DNA from: CAIPAT01 sp037144075
Lineage (GTDB): Bacteria; Verrucomicrobiota; Lentisphaeria; Victivallales; Victivallaceae
Length of the DNA: 18,125 bases
Direction of reading: 5' to 3'
NCBI GenBank assembly: GCA_037144075.1
Contig: JBAWXM010000072.1
Coordinates: 1 to 18,125, forward strand
Below are positions 1-5,677 of the stretch, piece after piece. A program made the translations under genes and the position numbers. The notes below the pieces were generated by a model. It had not been told where the DNA came from and did no database searches. It saw only the letters and a list, made by a program, of their open reading frames with translations. Position 1 is the first letter of the stretch. Each line of letters starts with the position of its first letter.

Positions 1-2
1 CG

Positions 3-48
3 GAGTCAGCGAATGAACGCGGCCATTGGCGCGTTCATTCACTGACTC
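3..48. terminator. Strong hairpin at left edge, possible terminator of an upstream gene
   Basis: A long inverted repeat has arms at 3-21 and 30-48. The outer GAGTCAG/CTGACTC and inner GAATGAACGCG/CGCGTTCATTC pairs are perfect, broken only by one C/A mismatch, with an 8-nt loop. No clear T-run follows, so it may be a terminator of a gene left of the window, an RNA-processing structure, or the edge of a repeat. That it is a hairpin is seen directly; the terminator role is inferred. Confidence 0.5.
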
Positions 49-180
49 ATGTATTATCTTCATGCCCCTTCATGTCCTTCATGGTGAGGTGTATTACTTC
101 GCGCCTTTGCGTTAAACTGTTCCCGGTTTTACCTCCGTGTCCTTGCTCTCTGTGGTCAATATCCGTGGTTTTCAGATATA
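49..180. repeat. Composite non-coding low-complexity repeat
   Basis: This stretch has no plausible gene. It is built of repetitive words: CTTCATG and TTCATG variants three to four times at 59-83, then TTCGCGCCTTTGCGTTAAAC, then CTCCGTGTCC...CTCTGTGG...ATCCGTGG. Read on the minus strand the first part gives ATGAAG repeats. From memory, similar phrases recur in intergenic DNA of Planctomycetes, Lentisphaerota and other environmental bacteria. That recollection is not tested here. The rest of the interval, up to the regulator gene at 314, is AT-rich promoter DNA. Confidence 0.45.
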
Positions 181-207
181 TTATTTTCTCAAAATCTCAG
201 CCCGAAA

Positions 208-255
208 ATGGAATTTATGGAAATACTTATCAAATTTAATGGATTCAATGGATTG
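208..255 (+). promoter_or_regulatory. 9-bp direct repeats before the GntR gene, candidate operator
   Basis: ATGGA occurs at 208, 217, 239 and 248, forming two pairs that are each spaced exactly 9 bp (ATGGAATTT/ATGGAAATA and AATGGATTC/AATGGATTG). The last copy overlaps the -35 box. FadR/GntR regulators of the NanR type are known to bind direct repeats, so this could be the autoregulatory operator of the gene at 314. ATGGAATT also lies inside the lyase promoter at 1046. The repeats are seen in the sequence; the function is inferred. Confidence 0.35.
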
Positions 256-281
256 ACTTTTTCTAATAATTCAGTTATAAT
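253..281 (+). promoter_or_regulatory. Sigma-70-type promoter of the GntR regulator
   Basis: TTGACT at 253-258 is followed after exactly 17 bp by a perfect TATAAT at 276-281. The predicted transcript start is near 288, giving a short leader before the ATG at 314. Direct repeats overlap the -35, which suggests repression. Confidence 0.6.
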
Positions 282-313
282 ATTAATTGTAATACAAATA
301 GCATGGATTGATT

Positions 314-1006
314 ATGACAGCAGGCAAAAAGACGAAGAAAAACGGCAAAGGGTGGCAGACGCAGCAGTTGCTGCTGGAGTTTATTCTTGAGACCGGTTTG
401 AGGCCGGGCGACCGGCTGCCGCCGGAAGAAACACTTGCAGTACAATTCGGCGTCAGCCGGGTCAGTGTCCGTGAAGCGCTGCATGGCTTGAAATTTCTGG
501 GTATGCTGACTTCGACTCCACGGCGCGGCACGATACTGGCGGAAATAGATTTTTCACGGTTGAGCCGTTATTTGAGTTTTCAACTGGCCTACAGCGCAAT
601 GCCTGTTCAGGAATTGCTGGAGGCCCGGCTGGCGATCGAACTGGGAATGCTGGAACTGCTCTGCGGTAAATTGACGGATGACGTCTATCAGCGTTTGCGC
701 GAGGCCGTGGAAAATGGAAGATGCGTGGACGATTCTCCGACGGAACAGGAACGGCACGGACAGGAGGATTTCGCTTTTCACCGCCTGTTATTGTCTTCTT
801 CCGGCAATGTGGTGCTGGAAGCGTTTTCCAGTCTGCTGGAAACGTTTTTCCGGCGTTTGAAGGGCAATCCGGTCACGCTGGACGAGACCCGGCGTGCCGA
901 CGCGGAACATCTTCAACTCGTCGAGGCGATACATGACAATAATATCGATCTGGCGCGCGGATTAATGCGGCGGCATCTTGCCGGACGTTATTTTTCACTG
1001 GGATGA
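314..1006 (+). CDS. GntR-family (FadR subfamily, FCD domain) transcriptional regulator, NanR-like candidate
   Basis: A 230-aa protein of usual FadR-group length. Residues about 10-72 form a winged helix-turn-helix with the GntR signature (LRPGDRLPPEETLAVQFGVS, then SVREAL). The rest is an FCD effector domain with its metal or ligand-binding residues visible: D-x-x-F-H in QEDFAFHRLL, the His of EHLQLVEAI, and the His of MRRHL. It is followed 91 bp later by a sialic acid lyase gene on the same strand, and E. coli NanR belongs to this subfamily, so it probably controls that lyase. The start is ATG 314; an in-frame TTG at 308 is possible. Neither has a good Shine-Dalgarno sequence, so the start is uncertain. 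The exact ligand is not known from sequence. Confidence 0.88.
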   Translation: MTAGKKTKKNGKGWQTQQLLLEFILETGLRPGDRLPPEETLAVQFGVSRVSVREALHGLKFLGMLTSTPRRGTILAEIDFSRLSRYLSFQLAYSAMPVQELLEARLAIELGMLELLCGKLTDDVYQRLREAVENGRCVDDSPTEQERHGQEDFAFHRLLLSSSGNVVLEAFSSLLETFFRRLKGNPVTLDETRRADAEHLQLVEAIHDNNIDLARGLMRRHLAGRYFSLG

Positions 1007-1032
1007 TGCGGATTAGGCAGGTATGGTCCGGT

Positions 1033-1060
1033 TTGTTTTAAATATATGGAATTATATAAC
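1033..1060 (+). promoter_or_regulatory. Candidate promoter of the lyase gene
   Basis: TTGTTT at 1033-1038, a 16-bp spacer and TATAAC at 1055-1060 lie in a very AT-rich gap. The word ATGGAATT (1046-1053) sits in the spacer and matches the repeated word in front of the upstream GntR gene, so the same regulator may bind here. Confidence 0.35.
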
Positions 1061-1097
1061 GTTATTTTATGTTTTTAATATTATAAGGATTACGAGA

Positions 1098-2000
1098 ATG
1101 TTGAAGTTTAAAGGTTTGGTGGCGGCGGCTTTCACCCCGATGCAGCCGGATGGTTCAATTGCGCTGGATAAAGTTCCGGAGATGGTGGATTATGCGGTAC
1201 GGCACAAGCTCTGTGCGCTGTTTGTCAACGGCACCACCGGCGAATTCGCGGCGTTGTCTGTTGAAGAGCGGTTCCGCCTGGCGGAGGCATATTTGCATGC
1301 CGCCGCGGGAAAGCTGCCGATAATTGTTCATGCCGGTTCGGCTTCGGTCGAAGAATCGGCGCGTCTGGCGCGTCATGCGCGTGATAACGGCGCGAATGCA
1401 GTAGCGGCGCTGGCGCCGTTTTATTTCCGCCCCGGCGATATCCGGGCGCTGGCGGAGGCGTTGAAAACGATTGCCGCCGCCTGTGCGCCGCTGCCGTTCT
1501 ATTTTTATCACATTCCATGCCTGACCGGAGTGAATTTCCGGGTTTACGATCTGCTGCCATTATTGCTGGAGGAAATACCAAATTTTGCCGGAGTGAAGTT
1601 CACGCACGAGGATTTAATGGATTACCAGCGGTCGGTGGATTTCGCCGGAGACCGTGCGCAAATCATGTTCGGGCGTGATGAAATTCTGCTTGCCGGGCTG
1701 GCATTAGGAGCCGAAGCGGCGGTCGGCAGCACTTACGGTTTCGCTCCGCGTATTTATCAGCGGATACTGGATGCCTTTGCGGCCGGCAACCTGAGCGAAG
1801 CCCGGCACTGGCAGGAACGCAGCCAGGCAATGATCGGCTTTCTGCCGCGCTACGGTTTTGCAGTCCAGAAGTTAATGATGAAAATGGCCGGGGTCGATGT
1901 CGGTCCGGCGCGGCAGCCGGTGACGAACCTGACTCCAGCGCTGGTTGATGAGTTTCGCGTCAGTTTACAGCGGGCGGAGTTACTGGATCTGCTCGGTTAA
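1098..2000 (+). CDS. nanA: N-acetylneuraminate lyase (DapA/NanA family)
   Basis: A 300-aa class I aldolase of the dihydrodipicolinate synthase superfamily, expected to be cytoplasmic and to cleave N-acetylneuraminate to N-acetylmannosamine and pyruvate. Seen: GTTGE carboxylate-binding motif at residues 45-49, Tyr137 in FYFYHIPCLTG, Schiff-base Lys167 in FAGVKFT, and GSTYG further on. The YHIP-x-LTG segment and the GVKFT-x-x-DL-x-D context resemble the animal NPL/Bacteroidetes form more than E. coli NanA. ATG 1098 is chosen because AAGGAT lies 7 nt upstream and homology begins there; an ORF open from 1023 would add 25 residues not expected for the family. It is transcribed after a GntR regulator and before an FAD oxidoreductase. 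A related 2-keto-acid aldolase specificity cannot be excluded. Confidence 0.85.
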   Translation: MLKFKGLVAAAFTPMQPDGSIALDKVPEMVDYAVRHKLCALFVNGTTGEFAALSVEERFRLAEAYLHAAAGKLPIIVHAGSASVEESARLARHARDNGANAVAALAPFYFRPGDIRALAEALKTIAAACAPLPFYFYHIPCLTGVNFRVYDLLPLLLEEIPNFAGVKFTHEDLMDYQRSVDFAGDRAQIMFGRDEILLAGLALGAEAAVGSTYGFAPRIYQRILDAFAAGNLSEARHWQERSQAMIGFLPRYGFAVQKLMMKMAGVDVGPARQPVTNLTPALVDEFRVSLQRAELLDLLG

Positions 2001-2089
2001 TGTAATTGATGATCTTTTTTTGCATAAGATATTCAAAATTACGAAAATGAAATACATGGAAAAGAAGAGAGATTTAATGAGGGGAATTT

Positions 2090-2106
2090 GAAATTTTGGA
2101 AATTTC
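2090..2106. promoter_or_regulatory. Perfect 7-3-7 palindrome upstream of the FAD gene
   Basis: GAAATTTtggAAATTTC is a perfect inverted repeat of 7-bp arms around 3 bp. It lies 52 bp before the ATG at 2159, in AT-rich DNA without a convincing -35/-10 pair. Its flank (TGGAAATTTCTATCAAA) resembles TGGAAATACTTATCAAA at 218-234 before the GntR gene. It could be an operator; binding is inferred. Confidence 0.3.
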
Positions 2107-2158
2107 TATCAAAAACAATTACAGGCATAATAATATTTTATAAAGAGGTTTTTGGGAA

Positions 2159-3541
2159 ATGGAATTTTACAATGTTCCGGCGAAAAATATCACAATATCG
2201 GGCGAATTTGACGTAGTTGTCTGCGGTGGCGGCCCTTCCGGATGCGCGGCCGCCATTGCGGCTGCAGGAAACGGGGCAAAGACGCTTTTAATTGAGAAAT
2301 ATGGTTATCTTGGCGGAGCAACAGTATCACAGTTTGTCATGCCGGTATTGAGTATGAACGGTCTTGATTTTGAAGGTGTATGGCACGAGTGGGCTTATGC
2401 TTTGGATGAAATGGGCGGGATGGGTGAACTCAGGAAGCGGCGCGGGCGTCTGGTCGATGGTTCCGTCGATCCGGAACTGGTGAAATATGTCTGGGATAAG
2501 TTGCTGACGGCGGCAGGCGCCAGGATACTCCATCACGCCTGGGTTTCAGAGGTGATGATGGATCATAATGCGATCTGCGGAGTAATTGTTGAAACTGTCG
2601 CCGGCGCAATGGCGATTAAGGCCGGAAGAGTAGTTGATTGTACAGGCGACGGCACGGTCTGCAACCTGGCTGGAGTTCCATGGGAGCAGGGAGACGGAAA
2701 ATCAAAATGCGCCATGGCCATGACCAAGCCTTTCCGGCTAGGCAACGCTGTTATGCCTGAAGATTTTCCATCCGAAGAATATAACCGCAAAATTGACGAT
2801 GATTTTAAGAAAGCAATGGAAAGCGGTGAATTCAGCGATCCGATCATTACTTCCGGACGGATTGTGATATACCTAAAGAATTGGACCCGCCCGCTGGCAA
2901 ACCGCCCTGAAATGCTGGTCGGCGGACCATCGCGCATTCTTAATGTAAACCCGCTTGATCCGTGGGAATTAAGTGAAGCGGAACGTACTGCGCGGGCTCA
3001 GATCCGGCAGGTCAAGGACTATTATCTGAAGTATTGCCCCGGCTGTGAAAACGCCTATTTTCTCGATTCCTCAAATCACATCGGCACCAGGTCGACGCGC
3101 AGAATCCAGGGTATCGCCAAAGTTACAGGAGAAGACGCCTTCAATTTTAAAAAGAGTCCATTGTCGATAGCAAAATCATCATGGCAGATTGATGTATGGC
3201 CAGCCGATAGTTTTACCGCATCAGCCGACAAGGCCCCTGAAGGTTGGAATCAAAAAGTTTATGCCGGAGAATATTTCGACATTCCATATGGCTGTCTGGT
3301 CGCTGACACGGTGGATAACCTGCTTGCTGGCGGACGCTGTATTTCCGCCGACCATTATGCGCAGTCAAGTTTGCGCATCCAGCAGACTTGCATGGCAACC
3401 GGGGAAGCCGCCGGTACCATTGCTGCTATGAGTCTCAAAGCTGCAGCATCTCCGCGTTGTCTTGATCCGCTGCCGGTGGTGAATCTGTTGAAAGAAAAAC
3501 GGAAGCAAATTAGACCTTTTTATCGTTTGTTTGGAAAATAA
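2159..3541 (+). CDS. FAD-dependent oxidoreductase (PF12831-type), first paralogue
   Basis: A 460-aa flavoprotein. The N-terminal Rossmann fold has GGGPSG at residues 23-28 and the ribose-binding acidic Glu46 at the end of the second strand (LLIEKYGYLGG). A second FAD motif, VVDCTGDGTVCNLAG, and the C-terminal FDIPYGCLVA...LLAGGRCISA...MATGEAAG are typical of the 'FAD dependent oxidoreductase' family. No signal peptide or membrane segment is seen, so it should be cytoplasmic. AAAGAGG lies about 10 nt before ATG 2159. The protein is closely related to the one encoded at 12130-13347 along its length, sharing the IPYG, SLRIQQTCMATGE and GGGPSGCAAA segments. The substrate is unknown; position after a sialic acid lyase suggests a sugar or sugar-acid substrate. 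Confidence 0.85.
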   Translation: MEFYNVPAKNITISGEFDVVVCGGGPSGCAAAIAAAGNGAKTLLIEKYGYLGGATVSQFVMPVLSMNGLDFEGVWHEWAYALDEMGGMGELRKRRGRLVDGSVDPELVKYVWDKLLTAAGARILHHAWVSEVMMDHNAICGVIVETVAGAMAIKAGRVVDCTGDGTVCNLAGVPWEQGDGKSKCAMAMTKPFRLGNAVMPEDFPSEEYNRKIDDDFKKAMESGEFSDPIITSGRIVIYLKNWTRPLANRPEMLVGGPSRILNVNPLDPWELSEAERTARAQIRQVKDYYLKYCPGCENAYFLDSSNHIGTRSTRRIQGIAKVTGEDAFNFKKSPLSIAKSSWQIDVWPADSFTASADKAPEGWNQKVYAGEYFDIPYGCLVADTVDNLLAGGRCISADHYAQSSLRIQQTCMATGEAAGTIAAMSLKAAASPRCLDPLPVVNLLKEKRKQIRPFYRLFGK

Positions 3542-3683
3542 ATCAACTAAATCCCCGGGAAATGCAGTTCCAGCGGTATCGCATAATTTGAAAAATTGAA
3601 AAACGGTATTATAACAGCGCATGATTATTCAATGCAAAAGTCGCGGACATCAGGATTCCTACAGTAGATGACGGTTATGCATG

Positions 3684-3749
3684 TTGTCATATTTGTGCTA
3701 TCAATATAATATTAATACTATTGCCGATGGCGTAGTCACAATGTATAAT
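3684..3749 (+). promoter_or_regulatory. Conserved 66-bp promoter module, copy A
   Basis: The distal word TTGTCAT (3684-3690) and the AT-rich core ATATAATATTAATA (3704-3717) sit just upstream of a weak -35 TTGCCG (3721-3726). A 17-bp spacer and a perfect TATAAT (3744-3749) follow. The same arrangement occurs gaplessly at 10901-10966 and on the minus strand at 16881-16946. A core this close to a poor -35 fits a class II activator site. It drives the LacI/pseudopilin/secreted-enzyme group. Confidence 0.7.
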
Positions 3750-3790
3750 TATTCTTTGGAAGACATTAAACTTTAAAGGACGTTTTGCTC

Positions 3791-3841
3791 ATGAGTCCAG
3801 AAACAATAGAAATATTAAGAAAAAGATTAAACGGGTATTGA
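3791..3841 (+). CDS. Short leader ORF, duplicate of the sialidase-like gene's start region
   Basis: Sixteen codons (MSPETIEILRKRLNGY) then TGA. AAAGGA ends 10 nt before the ATG. The 16-nt string GACGTTTTGCTCATGA at 3779-3794 is identical to 10993-11008 at the start of the sialidase-like gene, and AGAAATATTA recurs just downstream in both. The distance from TATAAT to ATG is also nearly the same (47 and 44 nt). It may be a translated leader peptide or the remnant of a duplicated gene start whose body was replaced by the LacI gene. Whether it is translated is unknown. Confidence 0.4.
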   Translation: MSPETIEILRKRLNGY

Positions 3842-3905
3842 CAAAAGATGATCCAAGTATTATGATTATACGTATAGCCTCTGCAAAAATGGAGAATCCA
3901 GTCTG

Positions 3906-4976
3906 ATGGTAACCATGAAAGAAATAGCGCTGAAGTCCGGCGTGACTCAACCGACCGTATCGGTGGTTTTGAACAATAAAAAAACTACAGTGCGGATCAG
4001 TCCCGTTACTAGGGCAAAAATTCTGGCGACGGCGGAAAGCATGGGCTACCGGGTAAATGAAATCGCCCGCTCGGTAAAGACCGGAAAAACCAATACGATC
4101 GGCGTGATCGGGGTTTTGTGCAGTTTTCATTGCATGGAGATAATCAACGGGATCAGTGAAACGGCGTCCGCGCGAAATTGCACCCTGAAATTATGGCCAT
4201 GCAGCACACTGGAAGAAGTGAAAAGCGCGGCTCGGAAATGTGCGGAGCAGCGACTGGGCGGCGTAATCTGCCGTTCCTTGACTGAGGAAGAATTAACCGC
4301 AGTGCAGACGGAGTTCAAGCAGTTCGGCATTCCGGTTGTCATTCTCGTCGGCAGCGGGTTTATTCCTGACGGGTGTTCAAGCGTGAATTCCGGAGAATTT
4401 GACGGCGCGGTCAAGGCGGTCGAATATCTCCGTCATCTCGGACATTGCCGGATTGGCTATGTAACCACCAGATATTCCGGGAAATTTAACGAACGCCGCC
4501 TGAACGGATATATCGAAGCAATGCGGCGAAATGGCGGTCAGGAAAAAAGCATTCAGGTTGTTGAGATATCCAATAATGATTTATTGCCGGAAGGCGACAA
4601 GATAAAATTGCTTGCTTTTATTCGCCGGAACCGGTTAACTGCATGTTTCTGCGGTGCCGATTCACTGGCTATGAAGGTAGCTTATGTTGCCGAGGCTGCC
4701 GGGTTCAGGATTCCCGAAGATCTTTCGATTGTCGGTTTTGGCGGAACCGATTATTCCGCTTTTGCTAATCCGCCACTGACCACTGTGCATGAATCTTTCC
4801 GGGAGATGGGCCGCCAGGCCGCGCGCGTGCTGATTCAGACCATGGAGAATCCGAATTTTCCTGCCGAAAAAGTCGAAATTGCTACGGAATTAGTCATCCG
4901 TTCCACTTGTGCCAAACCCAACTTGAATAGTATATCAAAAACCAAACAAGGAGAAAGAAATGAAACGCAAAGATGA
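3906..4976 (+). CDS. LacI-family transcriptional regulator
   Basis: A 356-aa protein of standard LacI/GalR size. Residues 4-24 are the helix-turn-helix (MKEIALKSGVTQPTVSVVLN), residues about 48-60 the hinge helix (YRVNEIARSVKTG), and the rest a periplasmic-binding-protein-like sugar domain (NTIGVIG..., LSIVGFGGTDYSAFANPPLTTV, near the end). ATG 3906 has GGAG 11 nt upstream; ATG 3915 in the same frame is an alternative. Its 3' end overlaps the pseudopilin gene by 17 bp, so the two are probably translated together. It is transcribed from the module-A promoter and so is itself likely a target of whatever binds that module. The inducer is not identifiable; a sugar is expected from the family. Confidence 0.9.
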   Translation: MVTMKEIALKSGVTQPTVSVVLNNKKTTVRISPVTRAKILATAESMGYRVNEIARSVKTGKTNTIGVIGVLCSFHCMEIINGISETASARNCTLKLWPCSTLEEVKSAARKCAEQRLGGVICRSLTEEELTAVQTEFKQFGIPVVILVGSGFIPDGCSSVNSGEFDGAVKAVEYLRHLGHCRIGYVTTRYSGKFNERRLNGYIEAMRRNGGQEKSIQVVEISNNDLLPEGDKIKLLAFIRRNRLTACFCGADSLAMKVAYVAEAAGFRIPEDLSIVGFGGTDYSAFANPPLTTVHESFREMGRQAARVLIQTMENPNFPAEKVEIATELVIRSTCAKPNLNSISKTKQGERNETQR

Positions 4977-5655
4977 TGTAGAAGCACAAACCAATTACAC
5001 GCGATTTACGCTCATAGAGCTCCTGGTAGTGATTGCTATCATAGCAATCCTTGCTGCCATGCTGCTGCCTGCCTTGAACAAGGCTCGGAACAAGGCAAAA
5101 GCGATCACCTGCACCAACAATTTAAAACAGTGCGGTCTGGTTTTTCACTCATATGCCAATGACTATAGAGGATATTTTCCGGCGGCAACCATAGCCGACG
5201 AATATACCTGGGCCAGAGTTCTTGCCGATACAGGTTGTGGAACCAAGGATAAACCAGGTAGTTCCACGATTTATAACTGTCCGCTGGTTGCTCCTTTCGG
5301 TAAATATCCGGAGTGGACAGATTACCGGTTGCAGTACGGTCTCTGGCTTGGTAATTCAAACTACGGTAGAGCATCAGGTTCCGGTGATGGCTCGTTCTAT
5401 CTGATAATGCAGAAACTGGAATCCACGCGGATAATTCTCGCTGACTCCAGCCGGGGTGGTGTAAATCTTACCTGGACGCAATCTTATATGCTCAATACCG
5501 GCACTGGAATCTATGATACCGGCGCGAATAAAGTAGTCAACCTGCGTCATGCCCAAAGAGGAAATGGCATGTTTGTTGACGGTCATGTTGAAGGTATGGA
5601 CAAGGCACGGGTCGTCAAAAATAAGCAATATAACTGGACTATATGGACTTATTAA
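4960..5655 (+). CDS. Type II secretion-like pseudopilin with H-X9-DG domain
   Basis: A 231-aa prepilin-like protein. Residues 16-32 are the conserved class III signal and N-terminal helix FTLIELLVVIAIIAILA, with the essential Glu at mature position 5 (residue 20). Near the C-terminus His197 and Asp207-Gly208 fit the H-X9-DG processing-associated motif exactly. The body is a DUF1559-like globular domain on the outer side of the inner membrane or exported. The residue before the cleavage site is Arg, not the usual Gly, a variant I recall in Lentisphaerota. A perfect AAGGAG lies before ATG 4960, within the end of the LacI gene. Such pilins are very numerous in PVC genomes and often sit beside secreted carbohydrate enzymes. 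Their task is not established. Confidence 0.87.
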   Translation: MKRKDDVEAQTNYTRFTLIELLVVIAIIAILAAMLLPALNKARNKAKAITCTNNLKQCGLVFHSYANDYRGYFPAATIADEYTWARVLADTGCGTKDKPGSSTIYNCPLVAPFGKYPEWTDYRLQYGLWLGNSNYGRASGSGDGSFYLIMQKLESTRIILADSSRGGVNLTWTQSYMLNTGTGIYDTGANKVVNLRHAQRGNGMFVDGHVEGMDKARVVKNKQYNWTIWTY

Positions 5656-5677
5656 AGGAAAGGGTTAATGGTAATAA

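Larger units (their letters stand above)
3542..3905. other. Regulatory intergenic region between FAD gene and LacI gene
   Basis: This 364-bp gap holds no full gene. Positions 3542-3660 show no clear terminator or RNA. From 3684 it carries the conserved promoter module, then a 16-codon leader ORF at 3791 whose start region matches the start of the sialidase-like gene, then about 65 bp to the LacI start. The open DNA left of 3684 shows nothing I can name. Confidence 0.6.

Noticed and set aside
276..287. TATAATATTAAT at the GntR promoter as a fourth copy of the promoter module
   Set aside because: Here it is the -10 itself, with TTGACT 17 bp upstream; the TGTCAT word and downstream TTGC/TATAAT are absent, so the match looks like chance in AT-rich DNA.
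1023..1097. N-terminal extension of the lyase ORF to 1023
   Set aside because: The extra 25 residues do not match the family, the region contains the likely promoter, and ATG 1098 has a good AAGGAT ribosome site.
3684..3710. TTGTCA and TATAAT at 3684/3705 as the promoter of the LacI unit
   Set aside because: Spacing is only 15 bp, while TTGCCG-17-TATAAT at 3721-3749 has ideal spacing and is matched in copies B and C.
3704..3726. The AT-rich core read as a classic LacI-family operator
   Set aside because: LacI-family sites usually have a central CG pair in a tight palindrome; this core is AT only and lies upstream of -35, which suits an activator better. Binding by the LacI protein is not excluded.
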